Below, piece after piece: positions 29,958-39,274 of a stretch of DNA of 64,000 bases. This stretch comes from Enterococcus diestrammenae. GTDB taxonomy: Bacteria; Bacillota; Bacilli; Lactobacillales; Enterococcaceae. Within the stretch, counting starts at the first letter, position 1. Every line of letters starts with the position of its first letter. Both the position numbers and the translations under genes were made by a program. The notes below the pieces were generated by a model. The model ran no database searches. It was not told the origin of the DNA and saw only the letters and a list, made by a program, of their open reading frames with translations. The stretch covers positions 124,001-188,000 of the forward strand of contig NZ_MAEI01000002.1 in the NCBI RefSeq assembly GCF_009933255.1, written 5' to 3'.

Positions 29958-31247
29958 ATGGAGAAACGATTGCAGATTGGCATCTTGGGTCTCGGCGTCG
30001 TCGGTACCGGGGTCGTGGAGATCTTGGCCAAAGAAGGCCAAAAGATCAAAGAAAAAACCGGCGTAGAGTTGGTCATTACCAAAGCATTAATTCGTCCTGG
30101 TGAAGACAAAGTAGACTTTGCAAAGCAGCACAGCTTGCAATTGGTCTATGACATCAAAGACATTACTGAAGATGCCAGTATCGATGTCATGGTGGAAGTC
30201 ATGGGGAAAATCCATCCAGCGAAAGAGTTTGTCTTGGCTGCTTTAACCACAGGCAAACACGTGGTGACAGCCAATAAAGACCTACTGGCACAACATGGGA
30301 CCGAATTGGTACAAACGGCGGTGAAAAATCATGTTTCCCTCTATTATGAAGCGAGTGTGGCTGGTGGGATTCCGATTTTACGGACCTTGGCCAATTCTTT
30401 TATCGCAGATGAAATCACCGAAGTCTTAGGCATTATCAACGGGACCACCAACTATATGTTGACACAGATGGTTGAACAAGGGATGTCTTATGAAGATGCC
30501 TTAGCTAAAGCCCAAGAACTGGGTTTTGCCGAGTCTGATCCCACCAATGATGTAGATGGGATTGATGCGGCTTATAAGACAGTGATTTTGACACGTTTTG
30601 CTTACGGTACAGATATTGCCATTGACGATTTTGTAGTACGCGGGATTCGAGGCATTGGGATTGAAGATATTGAGTTGGCCAAAACTCAAGGCTATGAAGT
30701 CAAACTGATCGGGATGACAAAAAAAGTTGGTACTGGCGTCTTCGCTGAGGTAGCGCCAGCTCTTGTGCCTGTCCATCATCCGCTGGCTTCGATTCGCAAT
30801 GAGTTCAATGGTGTTTTTATTCGTAGTACTGGTATTGGTCAATCAATGTATTTTGGTCCCGGAGCAGGCTCCTTGCCTACTGCGACAAGCGTGGTGACAG
30901 ATTTAGCGGTAATTGCCGAGAATCAAGGGGACAATAAACCAGCACCCCAGTTTGTTGACTACCGCAGCGAAAAAATCTTCGCTGATCCTAAAGATGTCTT
31001 CAGTGCCTATTTTGTGGCTATGGAACTCACTGACGATCCTCAGATTTGGCAGGAAATCAAAGAGGCAGCCACAGGATTCGCTATCGCATATCGTGAATTG
31101 GAAAACCAAGTAACCGCTGCTGGTAAACGCCGCATCGTGGTGATGACGGAGCCTTGCAGTGAAGTTCAAAGACATCAATTCGTGTCCGCCGTGGAAAAAA
31201 TCGAGGATACTAAGATCACTCAAATCATGAAAGTAATGGAGGAGTAA
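29958..31247 (+). CDS. hom: Homoserine dehydrogenase
   Basis: A 429-residue enzyme reducing aspartate semialdehyde to homoserine, the branch point for threonine and methionine. The N-terminal NAD(P) motif is GILGLGVVGTGV, the catalytic region holds GIINGTTNYMLT, and a C-terminal ACT-like domain (about 350-429) suggests feedback control. I chose ATG 29958 with GGTGGGGAA upstream; an in-frame codon at 29916 overlaps the previous untranslated region. thrC begins 3 bp after the stop, so hom-thrC-thrB is an operon. Confidence 0.95.
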   Translation: MEKRLQIGILGLGVVGTGVVEILAKEGQKIKEKTGVELVITKALIRPGEDKVDFAKQHSLQLVYDIKDITEDASIDVMVEVMGKIHPAKEFVLAALTTGKHVVTANKDLLAQHGTELVQTAVKNHVSLYYEASVAGGIPILRTLANSFIADEITEVLGIINGTTNYMLTQMVEQGMSYEDALAKAQELGFAESDPTNDVDGIDAAYKTVILTRFAYGTDIAIDDFVVRGIRGIGIEDIELAKTQGYEVKLIGMTKKVGTGVFAEVAPALVPVHHPLASIRNEFNGVFIRSTGIGQSMYFGPGAGSLPTATSVVTDLAVIAENQGDNKPAPQFVDYRSEKIFADPKDVFSAYFVAMELTDDPQIWQEIKEAATGFAIAYRELENQVTAAGKRRIVVMTEPCSEVQRHQFVSAVEKIEDTKITQIMKVMEE

Positions 31248-31250
31248 ACT

Positions 31251-32309
31251 ATGTACGAGGGTTTGTTGAAGCAATACAAGGAGTATTTACCAATTACTGA
31301 CAAAACGCCGATGATTAGCTTGTGTGAAGGGAACACCCCCTTAATCCCATTGACTAATCTTTCAAAAGAACTGGGGATTACGTTATACGGAAAATACGAA
31401 GGACTAAATCCTACTGGCTCGTTTAAAGATCGTGGCATGGTGATGGCGGTAGCTAAAGCGGTGGAAGCCGGAGCCAAGGCGATTATCTGTGCCTCTACTG
31501 GGAATACCTCAGCCGCTGCGGCAGCTTATGCCACCCGGGCTGGTGTCAAAGCCTATGTCGTGATCCCTGATGGTAAAATCGCAATGGGTAAACTAGCCCA
31601 AGCGATTGCCTATGGTGCTGATATTATCTCGATTCCCGGCAACTTTGACGAAGCTTTGAAAGCCGTACGGGACATTGCTAACACAGAAGCGGTAGCCTTA
31701 GTCAACTCCGTCAATCCTTATCGTTTGGAAGGGCAAAAAACTGCTGCTTTTGAAGTATGCGAGCAATTAGGGGCAGCGCCGGATGTTTTGGCAATCCCTG
31801 TCGGTAATGCTGGAAACATTTCCGCTTACTGGAAAGGGTTTAAAGAATGGCATGAGGTCAAAGGGACCGAATTGCCACGAATGCACGGGTTTGAAGCGGA
31901 AGGGGCCGCTGCGATTGTTCGCGGTAAAGTGATTGAACAACCAGAAACGGTTGCCACTGCCATTCGGATCGGTAATCCTGCTAGCTGGCAATTAGCTGAA
32001 GCCGCTCGGGATGAGTCAAAAGGCTATATTGATTCGGTCACCGACGAAGAAATCCTCAACGCGTACCGTAAAGTCGCAGCGATGGATGGGGTTTTTGTCG
32101 AACCAGGTTCCGCTGCATCTTTAGCTGGCGTGATCCAACATGTCAAGTCCGGCAAAATCAAACCAGGGGAAACGGTGGTCACTATCTTTACTGGTAACGG
32201 CTTAAAAGATCCAGATACGGCGATTGCAGAAGCCAAAGCTGATATCCATAAGATGAGTGATCTAGAAGAAATGCGGACTCACTTACGAGAAGGTGTGGCA
32301 AAACTATGA
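31251..32309 (+). CDS. thrC: Threonine synthase
   Basis: A 352-residue PLP enzyme that converts O-phosphohomoserine to threonine. The PLP lysine is in GSFKDRGM (Lys60), and the phosphate-binding loop [10 protein letters not shown] is present. The length matches the short Bacillus-type ThrC. The ribosome binding site GGAGGAG overlaps the end of hom, and the gene overlaps thrB by 4 bp (ATGA). Confidence 0.95.
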   Translation: MYEGLLKQYKEYLPITDKTPMISLCEGNTPLIPLTNLSKELGITLYGKYEGLNPTGSFKDRGMVMAVAKAVEAGAKAIICASTGNTSAAAAAYATRAGVKAYVVIPDGKIAMGKLAQAIAYGADIISIPGNFDEALKAVRDIANTEAVALVNSVNPYRLEGQKTAAFEVCEQLGAAPDVLAIPVGNAGNISAYWKGFKEWHEVKGTELPRMHGFEAEGAAAIVRGKVIEQPETVATAIRIGNPASWQLAEAARDESKGYIDSVTDEEILNAYRKVAAMDGVFVEPGSAASLAGVIQHVKSGKIKPGETVVTIFTGNGLKDPDTAIAEAKADIHKMSDLEEMRTHLREGVAKL

Positions 32310-33169
32310 AAATCCGTGTACCCGCAACTAGTGCAAATTTAGGACCAGGTTTTGATTCTTGTGGGGTGGCTTTGGATCGCTACTTGTTTGTGGAAGTCAT
32401 CGAAGAAAGTTATGAATGGCTAGTGGAGCATGAGCTAGGGCCAGAAGTTCCCAATGATCAGGAGAATTTATTGCTGAAGACGGCCTTGGAGCTTGTTCCA
32501 GAATTACCTCCCCACCATCTAAAAATGACTTCAGATATTCCCATCACAAGAGGCTTAGGCAGCAGTTCTTCAGTGATTGTAGCAGGGATTGAATTAGCCA
32601 ACCGTTTGGGTAACTTAGGTTTGACACAAGAAAGCAAAGTGACGCTCGCTACGAAGTTGGAAGGGCATCCTGACAATGTGGCACCGGCTATCTTTGGCGA
32701 TTTGGTGATTGCTAGTGCTGTAGACGGACAGGTGGATGTGGTCCGACACTATTTCCCGGATTGCAAAATTATTGCAGTGATTCCACGGCAGCCCTTGAGT
32801 ACTGAAAAAGCCCGTCACGTTTTACCTAGTGAGGTGCCTTTTAAAGAAGCCGTGGCTGCTAGCTCGATTGCCAATGTGATGGTTGCAGCTTTGATGACGG
32901 GCAATTTGCCGGTTGCTGGGCAGATGATGGAAAAAGACCGTTTCCACGAAAAATACCGCAGTCAATTGGTACCCCATCTAGCAGTGATTCGAGAACTGGC
33001 CCATGAAGAGGGAGCTTACGGTTGCTTTTTGAGTGGTGCCGGGCCCACCGTGTTAGTGCTGACACCGGAAAATCGTTGTCAAAAAATCCAACAGTTACTT
33101 AACGCGTTGGAATTAGATGCTGCGGTGGAAGTGTTAGCAGTGGATCGAGAAGGCGTACAAGTTTTTTAA
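32306..33169 (+). CDS. thrB: Homoserine kinase
   Basis: A 287-residue GHMP kinase that phosphorylates homoserine for ThrC. It has the opening [13 protein letters not shown], the ATP loop RGLGSSSS and the C-terminal motif GAGPTVL. It overlaps thrC by 4 bp and ends the operon; a terminator follows. Confidence 0.95.
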   Translation: MKIRVPATSANLGPGFDSCGVALDRYLFVEVIEESYEWLVEHELGPEVPNDQENLLLKTALELVPELPPHHLKMTSDIPITRGLGSSSSVIVAGIELANRLGNLGLTQESKVTLATKLEGHPDNVAPAIFGDLVIASAVDGQVDVVRHYFPDCKIIAVIPRQPLSTEKARHVLPSEVPFKEAVAASSIANVMVAALMTGNLPVAGQMMEKDRFHEKYRSQLVPHLAVIRELAHEEGAYGCFLSGAGPTVLVLTPENRCQKIQQLLNALELDAAVEVLAVDREGVQVF

Positions 33170-33206
33170 AGAACTGGGATAGATTAACCAAGACTAAATC
33201 TATAAG

Positions 33207-33246
33207 GATGAGGCTGTTGCTGTTTAATGCCGGTCTCATCTTTTTT
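33207..33246 (+). terminator. Terminator of hom-thrC-thrB
   Basis: GATGAG (33207-33212) pairs with CTCATC (33235-33240), helped by GGC/GCC, followed by six T. Confidence 0.7.
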
Positions 33247-33257
33247 AGCAAATATGT

Positions 33258-33331
33258 TGTGGCAATATTTAGATAATTGTGAGGCTATGATTGATGATGA
33301 ATTCATGAACAAGCTAGCCAATATTGCCACA
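33258..33331 (+). promoter_or_regulatory. Structured leader ahead of metY (unassigned)
   Basis: TGTGGCAATATT (33258-33269) is the exact reverse complement of AATATTGCCACA (33320-33331). Inside, GGCTA pairs with TAGCC immediately next to the right arm, and a 10-bp ATGAATTCAT palindrome lies in the apical part. It is 25 bp before metY. It does not look like a T-box (no GGTGG box) or an S-box that I can recognise. It may be a new or divergent methionine-responsive leader or a protein-binding site. Confidence 0.5.
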
Positions 33332-33355
33332 GAGCTTAAAACTGGAGGAATCGAT

Positions 33356-34627
33356 ATGGAATTTGAAACGAAATGTCTACACGCTGGCTACACTCCCAAA
33401 AATGGCGAGCCTCGGGTATTACCAATCACCCAAAGCACCACTTTTACTTATGATTCCACCGAGGCAATCGGTAAGCTCTTTGATTTGGAGGAGGCCGGCT
33501 ATTTTTATACTCGATTGGCCAATCCTACGACAGGAGCAGTGGAAGCGAAAATCGCGGCTTTGGAAGGTGGCGTGGGGGCTTTATGTACCTCTTCGGGTCA
33601 GGCAGCGACATTTTTAGCTATTTTGAATATCTTGGAAAGTGGCGATCATCTGGTTGCTTCTTCCTGCATCTACGGGGGCAGTTATAATTTGCTAGCCCAT
33701 ACTTTCCAAAAAATGGGTATTCAAGTCACTTTCGTCGATCAAGATTTGCCTTTAGCAGAATTGCAAAAAGCACTGCAACCTAATACTAAGGCGGTTTTTG
33801 CGGAAACCATCGCCAATCCGGCCATGCGAGTGTTGGACATTGAAAAATTTGCGCAATTGGCCCATGATCATCAAGTGCCCTTTATCATCGACAATACATT
33901 TGCCACCCCCTATTTTTGTCGACCAATCGAGTTCGGTGCTGATATCGTGATTCATTCCACCACTAAGTACTTAGATGGTCACGCGGTAGCTACCGGTGGG
34001 GTGATTGTGGATAGTGGGAAGTTTCCGTGGGATAATGGGAAGTTTCCGCAATTGTCCACGCCAGATGAAACTTATCACGGAATTGTCTACACGGAAACGT
34101 TTGGAGCAGCTGCTTATATTACCAAAGCGCGAGTGCAGCTCATGCGGGATTTGGGCGCTACGCCTTCACCACAAAACTCCTTTTATTTGAATCTGGGGAT
34201 GGAGACGTTGCCAGTGCGGATGGATCGTCATTTTGAAAATGCCATGGCAGTGGCCCAGTTTATTCAAGAGCAGAAAACTATTGCAACGGTTACTTATCCT
34301 GGGTTGCCAGGGGATACCTCCTATGAGCTAAAAGAAAAATATCTACCCAGGGGATTGTGTGGTGTTATCTCTTTTGAAATCACCGCTGGAAGAAAAGCGG
34401 CTGCCCAGTGGTTGGACGCTTTGAAAATGGTCTCTCGGGAAGTCCATGTAGCTGATATTCGGACCTGTGCCTTACATCCAGCGACTTCTACCCATCGGCA
34501 AATGTCTGATGAAGAATTAACCGCTGCCGGGATTTCACCTGGCTTGATTCGAATTTCGGTGGGAATTGAAAACATCCAAGATATCTTGGCAGACTTGGCT
34601 CAAGCCTTTGAACAAATGGAGGGATAA
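33356..34627 (+). CDS. metY: O-acetylhomoserine sulfhydrylase
   Basis: A 423-residue Cys/Met-metabolism PLP enzyme that makes homocysteine from O-acetylhomoserine and sulfide. It opens FETKCLHAGYTP, and the PLP lysine is Lys204 (HSTTKYLDGH). An insertion after it (KFPWDNGKFPQ) is typical of OAH sulfhydrylases rather than cystathionine synthases. I chose ATG 33356 behind TGGAGGAA; the frame is open upstream to 33227 but that part covers the terminator and the leader structure. metA follows after 2 bp. Confidence 0.92.
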   Translation: MEFETKCLHAGYTPKNGEPRVLPITQSTTFTYDSTEAIGKLFDLEEAGYFYTRLANPTTGAVEAKIAALEGGVGALCTSSGQAATFLAILNILESGDHLVASSCIYGGSYNLLAHTFQKMGIQVTFVDQDLPLAELQKALQPNTKAVFAETIANPAMRVLDIEKFAQLAHDHQVPFIIDNTFATPYFCRPIEFGADIVIHSTTKYLDGHAVATGGVIVDSGKFPWDNGKFPQLSTPDETYHGIVYTETFGAAAYITKARVQLMRDLGATPSPQNSFYLNLGMETLPVRMDRHFENAMAVAQFIQEQKTIATVTYPGLPGDTSYELKEKYLPRGLCGVISFEITAGRKAAAQWLDALKMVSREVHVADIRTCALHPATSTHRQMSDEELTAAGISPGLIRISVGIENIQDILADLAQAFEQMEG

Positions 34628-34629
34628 GG

Positions 34630-35580
34630 ATGCCCATCAAATTGGCGGAGGATTTTCCAGCAAAACAAGTGTTGTTAGCCGAAGATATTTTTGCTATCGA
34701 TAATGAGCGGGCGATTCACCAAGATATTCGTCCCTTGCGTTTGTTGATTTTAAACTTGATGCCCGACAAAATTACCACAGAAACCCAATTGTTACGCTTG
34801 ATCAGCCAAAGTCCCTTGCAGATTGACGTGGATTTTTTGCAGATTTCCAGTCACCAGCATAAAAATACCAGCATTACTCATTTACAAAAGTTTTATTTAA
34901 CCTTTGCTGATGTAGTGACGAGCTGTTACGATGGCATGATCATTACCGGTGCTCCGGTGGAACAATTAGCCTTTACCGAAGTAGATTATTGGGAGGAACT
35001 GACGGAAATCATGGACTGGTCCCAAACCAATGTCACTAGTGTGGTGCATATTTGCTGGGGAGCGCAAGCCGGTTTATTCCATCATTATGGGATTGCAAAA
35101 GTGGCTTATGCGGAAAAGCTCTTTGGTGTTTTTCCTCAAAGAGTAGTGGCAAAACATCGCCTGTGTCGAGGCTTCGACGACTGTTTCTGGGGGCCGCAAT
35201 CGCGTTATACCGGTATTGCCGAAGATCAAATCGATGGGAGTAAACTGCAAGTTATTGCTCGAGATGAAGTCATCGGTCCCAATATTTTGATTTCTAGAGA
35301 CGCTCACGATATTTTCATTTTGGGACATTTTGAGTATGATACCGATACCTTAGAAAAAGAATACCACCGGGACTTGCAAAGAGGGCTAAACACCCCCAGA
35401 CCACAGCATTATTATGAGCAGGACAATCCCAACAATCCGATTATCAATCGATGGCGGGGACACGCTCATCTTCTGTATCACAACTGGTTAAATGACGTCT
35501 ATCAGATGACGCCATATCAACTAGCCGAGATTCCTAGTCGACAGAGAGTCCGGAGAAAGGCCACCACAACCGAAGAGTAA
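34630..35580 (+). CDS. metA: Homoserine O-acetyltransferase (MetA family)
   Basis: A 316-residue MetA-fold acyltransferase activating homoserine for methionine synthesis. Catalytic Cys142 (HICWGAQAG) and His233/Glu235 (LGHFEYD) are present. Residue 111 is Glu (GAPVEQL), which in this family selects acetyl-CoA, whereas Gly gives succinyl-CoA. The annotation homoserine O-succinyltransferase would therefore be misleading. It fits the adjacent O-acetylhomoserine sulfhydrylase. It begins 2 bp after metY and ends at a strong terminator. Confidence 0.93.
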   Translation: MPIKLAEDFPAKQVLLAEDIFAIDNERAIHQDIRPLRLLILNLMPDKITTETQLLRLISQSPLQIDVDFLQISSHQHKNTSITHLQKFYLTFADVVTSCYDGMIITGAPVEQLAFTEVDYWEELTEIMDWSQTNVTSVVHICWGAQAGLFHHYGIAKVAYAEKLFGVFPQRVVAKHRLCRGFDDCFWGPQSRYTGIAEDQIDGSKLQVIARDEVIGPNILISRDAHDIFILGHFEYDTDTLEKEYHRDLQRGLNTPRPQHYYEQDNPNNPIINRWRGHAHLLYHNWLNDVYQMTPYQLAEIPSRQRVRRKATTTEE

Positions 35581-35585
35581 ATGAT

Positions 35586-35638
35586 GGGAACCCATTGACT
35601 AACTATAGTGAGAGCTAGTCAGTTGGTTCCCTTTTTTT
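35586..35638 (+). terminator. Terminator of metY-metA
   Basis: GGGAACC and TGACTA (35586-35601) pair with TAGTCA and GGTTCCC (35616-35631), followed by seven T. Confidence 0.9.
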
Positions 35639-35728
35639 GCAGCAGCGAAACGACAGTAGACAAGGAGTTTGATTACTGTTGCTTCGCCTTTTGGAGGTTG
35701 AATCATTTTTTCTTAACTTGTCCTAAAA

Positions 35729-35757
35729 AAAGCTGCTCGGAATTACCAAGCAGCTTT
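35729..35757 (-). terminator. Terminator of the PPDK regulator gene
   Basis: AAAGCTGCT (35729-35737) pairs with AGCAGCTTT (35749-35757). On the minus strand a T run follows. Confidence 0.8.
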
Positions 35758-35766
35758 CTCACAAAA

Positions 35767-36612
35767 CTATTCTTCTTCTGTCGCGTAATAACTATGGTCC
35801 TCTAACTTCAAGGCATTCATAATCATGGAAGCCGTTTCTTCAATGGAGAGGGAGGCCACATTGATGACCTCACAGCCAAGTTTTTGATATAATTCATTGG
35901 CAAATTCTAACTCGGCACGAATCTTGTCGATGTCTGAGTAGGCGGTATCAGGATTTAAGCCATATGCTCGCATCCGTTCTTTACGAATGCTGTTTAAGAC
36001 ATCAGGGTCGTTGGTGAGGCCGACGATTTTTTTCGGATCCACTTCCCAAAGCTGTTTGGGAATGTGGGCTTGAGGGACTAGAGGCAAGTTGGCGACTTTT
36101 AGGTTTTTATTGGCTAAAAAGAGGCTCAAAGGTGTTTTGGAAGTCCGAGAAACACCTAATAGCACGACATCGGCTTCCAAAAAGCCCCGGGGATCTTTGC
36201 CATCGTCATATTTAACAGCAAATTCCATCGCCTTGATGCGCTTGAAATAGTTTTTATTCAGATGGTGGAGGGCGCCAGGTTCGCGGCTAGCTTTGATGCC
36301 ACTGCGTCTTTCGATTTCATCGATGGTGGAAGAGAGGACATCGACACTGTACAAGTCGCTTTCTTGACAAAATGCTTGAATCAGTTGCAAGAGCTCTTCA
36401 TCAATCATGGTATAAAGAATCATCGCATCATGTTTTTTAGCGTCCCGTAAGCCCTTGATGAGATTTTCTTTGTCATTGACGAAGGTTTTGCGATACAAGT
36501 TGAATTCGACTGTTGGAAACTGAGCCATGGTTGCTTGGGCCAATTTTGTAGCGGTTTCACCAGCCGAATCAGAAATCACATAAATTGTTAAAATATTGGT
36601 TTCATCGTTCAT
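35767..36612 (-). CDS. Pyruvate, phosphate dikinase regulatory protein (DUF299)
   Basis: A 281-residue bifunctional kinase/pyrophosphorylase that switches PPDK (or PEP synthase) off and on through ADP-dependent threonine phosphorylation. It has the N-terminal YVISDSAGETATKLAQA segment and the P-loop-like GVSRTSKTPLSLFLANKN near 152-170. The length is normal. Its minus promoter (TGGTATAAT, 36649-36657) faces zur. No ppdK is in the window, so its target must be elsewhere. Confidence 0.9.
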   Translation of the reverse strand: MNDETNILTIYVISDSAGETATKLAQATMAQFPTVEFNLYRKTFVNDKENLIKGLRDAKKHDAMILYTMIDEELLQLIQAFCQESDLYSVDVLSSTIDEIERRSGIKASREPGALHHLNKNYFKRIKAMEFAVKYDDGKDPRGFLEADVVLLGVSRTSKTPLSLFLANKNLKVANLPLVPQAHIPKQLWEVDPKKIVGLTNDPDVLNSIRKERMRAYGLNPDTAYSDIDKIRAELEFANELYQKLGCEVINVASLSIEETASMIMNALKLEDHSYYATEEE

Positions 36613-36648
36613 GAATACAGCAACTCCTCTTGTGTTTTTATGTAGATT

Positions 36649-36657
36649 ATTATACCA
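36649..36657 (-). promoter_or_regulatory. Extended -10 promoter of the PPDK regulator gene
   Basis: TGGTATAAT on the minus strand, 37-45 bp upstream of the start codon. Confidence 0.6.
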
Positions 36658-36681
36658 TACGGTTACTGGTTTTTAATTCGG

Positions 36682-36694
36682 AATCATTATGATT
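36682..36694. promoter_or_regulatory. Zur/Fur-box-like dyad
   Basis: AATCAT-T-ATGATT is a perfect 6-1-6 palindrome in the divergent region, 72 bp before the Fur-family gene. It has the geometry of Fur/PerR/Zur boxes, so autoregulation is inferred. A second inverted repeat, TTGGCGC/GCGCCAA (36694-36725), follows directly. Confidence 0.5.
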
Positions 36695-36765
36695 TGGCGC
36701 TGGAGAAAAATATTTTTTGCGCCAAGAGCTTTGCCAAGCTTATCAGGTGAAGGAGCAGGAAAAAA

Positions 36766-37191
36766 ATGACCCTTACAAAAATTGAACAAGCCATGGTTAC
36801 CTTAAAAGAAAATGGCTTTAAACACACCAAAAAACGCGAAATGATGTTGAGTTATTTGGCAAAACGCAATCGGTACATCGCAGCGAAAGAAATTCATCAT
36901 TATCTGGATGATGCGTTTCCGGGAGTCAGCTATGATACCATCTATCGCAATCTCCATGATTTTGCGGAACTTGGTTTACTGGAAGAAACGGACCTCAATG
37001 GCGAGATGAAGTTTCGCTTTCATTGTTGCCAAGATGGTCAACACCATCATCACCATTTTATTTGTACGGTTTGTGGCAAAACCAAAGAATTGGACTTATG
37101 TCCCATGGATTATTTTGCCGAACAATTACCTGGCTGTGTCATCGAAGGGCACCGTTTCGAAATTTTAGGTCGCTGTGAAGATTGTCAGTAG
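36766..37191 (+). CDS. zur: Fur family regulator, probably Zur
   Basis: A 141-residue Fur-fold repressor. The winged helix (1-85) includes the recognition region SYDTIYRNLHDFAELGL. The His-rich stretch HHHHH leads to CTVCGK and the C-terminal pair CEDC, giving the structural-zinc CxxC sites. Position beside rpsU-yqeY-phoH resembles the enterococcal zinc regulator locus. Zinc sensing is favoured over iron or peroxide sensing from these features, but not proven. Confidence 0.8.
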   Translation: MTLTKIEQAMVTLKENGFKHTKKREMMLSYLAKRNRYIAAKEIHHYLDDAFPGVSYDTIYRNLHDFAELGLLEETDLNGEMKFRFHCCQDGQHHHHHFICTVCGKTKELDLCPMDYFAEQLPGCVIEGHRFEILGRCEDCQ

Positions 37192-37253
37192 TTATTTTAT
37201 TTTTAGAGTTAGCGAAAAGAAGCAAAGGGAGGATTATTTTTTTGCGGAATTCC

Positions 37254-37282
37254 TTGACACCGTTTTAAACCTCCTTTATAAT
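37254..37282 (+). promoter_or_regulatory. Consensus promoter of rpsU
   Basis: TTGACA (37254-37259), a 17-bp spacer and TATAAT (37277-37282): a perfect sigma-A promoter, as expected for a ribosomal protein gene. Confidence 0.92.
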
Positions 37283-37365
37283 TTTTTAAGGACAGTCTTG
37301 TTTTTTGATTTATTTTTCAAAAAGCAAAAACGGTTACTTTTTAAGCTCGGAGGGAGGGAATTTAC

Positions 37366-37542
37366 ATGTCAAAAACAGTGGTTCGTAAAAATGAATCTCT
37401 TGACGATGCTCTTCGTCGCTTCAAACGTTCCGTGTCAAAAGCCGGTACTCTGCAAGAATCTCGCAAGCGTGAATTCTATGAAAAACCAAGCGTGAAACGC
37501 AAGAAAAAATCTGAAGCAGCCAGAAAACGTAAAAAATTCTAA
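37366..37542 (+). CDS. rpsU: 30S ribosomal protein S21
   Basis: A 58-residue, highly basic protein beginning [19 protein letters not shown] and ending in a lysine/arginine-rich tail (ARKRKKF). It is short but unmistakable as S21, a late-assembling 30S protein. GGAGGGAGG lies just before the ATG, and a perfect promoter is about 85 bp upstream. yqeY follows after 30 bp. Confidence 0.97.
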   Translation: MSKTVVRKNESLDDALRRFKRSVSKAGTLQESRKREFYEKPSVKRKKKSEAARKRKKF

Positions 37543-37572
37543 TTTTGGCGCAAAAGGATTGGAGCTGGTAGT

Positions 37573-38016
37573 GTGACACTACTAAGTACACTGAACGATG
37601 ATATGAAGACAGCGATGAGAGCCAAAGATAAAGAACGCTTGGCGGTGATTCGTATGTTGAAAGCATCGATTCAAAATGAAGAGATCAAAGTTGGACACGT
37701 TTTGAATGATGACGAAGAACTGACGATTTTATCCCGGGAGATGAAACAACGTCGCGATTCTTTGGCTGAATTTGAAAACGCCGGACGTGACGATCTCTCA
37801 GAAAAAGTCAAAGTCGAAATCGCAATTGTTGAAGAATATCTTCCTGCACAGCTTTCTGACGACGAAATTCGTGAGATTGTTAAGCAGGCGATCGCTAAGA
37901 CCGGTGCCGCTTCTGTCAAGGAGTTTGGCAAGGTGATGGGTGTCGTGATGCCACAAGTTAAAGGCAAAGCAGATGGCAACCAAGTCAACGCAATCGTCAA
38001 AGAATTATTACAATGA
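37573..38016 (+). CDS. yqeY: GatB/YqeY domain protein
   Basis: A 147-residue helical protein of the YqeY family, related to the tail domain of the GatB amidotransferase subunit. The motifs MRAKDKERLAVIRMLKASIQNEEI and GKVMGVVMPQVKGKADGN are characteristic. It starts at GTG 37573. YqeY commonly follows rpsU in Firmicutes; a tRNA-related role is suspected but unproven. Confidence 0.92.
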   Translation: MTLLSTLNDDMKTAMRAKDKERLAVIRMLKASIQNEEIKVGHVLNDDEELTILSREMKQRRDSLAEFENAGRDDLSEKVKVEIAIVEEYLPAQLSDDEIREIVKQAIAKTGAASVKEFGKVMGVVMPQVKGKADGNQVNAIVKELLQ

Positions 38017-38022
38017 ATGCAC

Positions 38023-38056
38023 AAAATCGCGGATATCATGTCCGCGATTTTTTTTG
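38023..38056 (+). terminator. Terminator of rpsU-yqeY
   Basis: AAAATCGCGGA (38023-38033) pairs exactly with TCCGCGATTTT (38041-38051), followed by T. Confidence 0.92.
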
Positions 38057-38248
38057 GCTTCAAAAGGTTCTCCCTCACGAAACACTGGAAGTCTCATACT
38101 GTCAGATTGTGGATGTTTAGGTCAAAAAGTTCTCAAAAAAAATAAGCTTCTGCTAAATCACTGAAGCCGGAAAGAATGACAGAGTTTTTTTCTTTTCCTT
38201 GTTGTTATGGTAAAATGGGAAAGAATAAAGGATAAAGGAGATGCGCTT

Positions 38249-39223
38249 TTGACTGAGGAAAGACAAACCTTACAAATGAAATTAACCGAATCTGACGACA
38301 TTGCCATGTTGTTAGGGGCTCATGATAAAAATTTGAAATTGATCGAAGAAAATACCGATACAGTCATAAGAGCTCGTGGCGAAGTTATTCAAATTGAAGG
38401 TAGCCCAGAAGCGACCGATTTGGCTAAAGCGGTTATCGAAGCGATTCAAGAATTGATTAAAAGAGGCATCAATATTAGTACGCCTGATGTCGTCTCTGCT
38501 TTGAAGATGGGTATGCAAAAGCGTCTGGCGTTTTTTATTGCGATGTATGAAGAAGAAATTGTCAAAGATCGCAATGGTAAACCCATCCGTGTCAAAAATG
38601 CCGGGCAAAAGACTTATGTGGAGAGTGTCAAGAAACATGATGTGGTTTTTGGCATTGGACCAGCTGGGACGGGGAAAACCTTTTTGGCAGTGGTGATGGC
38701 GATCGCTGCTTTAAAAAAAGGCGAAGTTCAAAAGATTATCTTGACGCGGCCGGCTGTGGAAGCTGGCGAAAACTTAGGCTTTTTACCAGGAGATTTAAAA
38801 GAAAAGGTCGATCCTTACTTACGTCCCGTCTATGATGCCTTGTATCAAATTTTTGGGACGGACCATACGAATCGCTTGATGGAGCGAGGTGTGATCGAAA
38901 TTGCGCCCCTCGCCTATATGCGAGGTCGAACCCTAGAAGATGCGTTTGTGATTTTGGATGAAGCGCAAAATACGACGATTGCCCAAATGAAAATGTTTTT
39001 GACGCGTCTTGGCTTTAACTCAAAAATGATTGTCAATGGTGATACGAGTCAAATCGATTTGCCAAAAGGTGTCGTCAGTGGCTTGGTTCATGCGGAACGC
39101 ACCCTGCAAAATATCAAGCAGATTGAGTTTGTCACCTTTGAAGCGAGCGACGTGGTGCGACATCCCGTAGTGGCGGAAATTATCGAAGCGTATGGACAGG
39201 CCAGTTTAAAAAACGATGCATGA
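38249..39223 (+). CDS. phoH: PhoH family ATPase
   Basis: A 324-residue PhoH-like protein with an N-terminal KH-like part (about 1-110) and a P-loop ATPase domain. Walker A is GPAGTGKT (137-144), preceded by the conserved K-T-Y-V-E-S, and Walker B is FVILDEAQNTT. I chose TTG 38249, which follows AAAGGAG; an in-frame ATG at 38207 has no ribosome binding site. The phoH-pgpH-ybeY linkage is common in Firmicutes and suggests a role in RNA metabolism. Confidence 0.92.
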   Translation: MTEERQTLQMKLTESDDIAMLLGAHDKNLKLIEENTDTVIRARGEVIQIEGSPEATDLAKAVIEAIQELIKRGINISTPDVVSALKMGMQKRLAFFIAMYEEEIVKDRNGKPIRVKNAGQKTYVESVKKHDVVFGIGPAGTGKTFLAVVMAIAALKKGEVQKIILTRPAVEAGENLGFLPGDLKEKVDPYLRPVYDALYQIFGTDHTNRLMERGVIEIAPLAYMRGRTLEDAFVILDEAQNTTIAQMKMFLTRLGFNSKMIVNGDTSQIDLPKGVVSGLVHAERTLQNIKQIEFVTFEASDVVRHPVVAEIIEAYGQASLKNDA

Positions 39224-39274
39224 TACAACTAACCCTAAAACCGTTTAGGGCATGACTATTGTCGGAGGGAACTC

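Noticed and set aside
33227..33355. 43-residue N-terminal extension of MetY
   Set aside because: It covers the thrB terminator and the metY leader stem, has no ribosome binding site, and family homology begins at 33356 behind TGGAGGAA.
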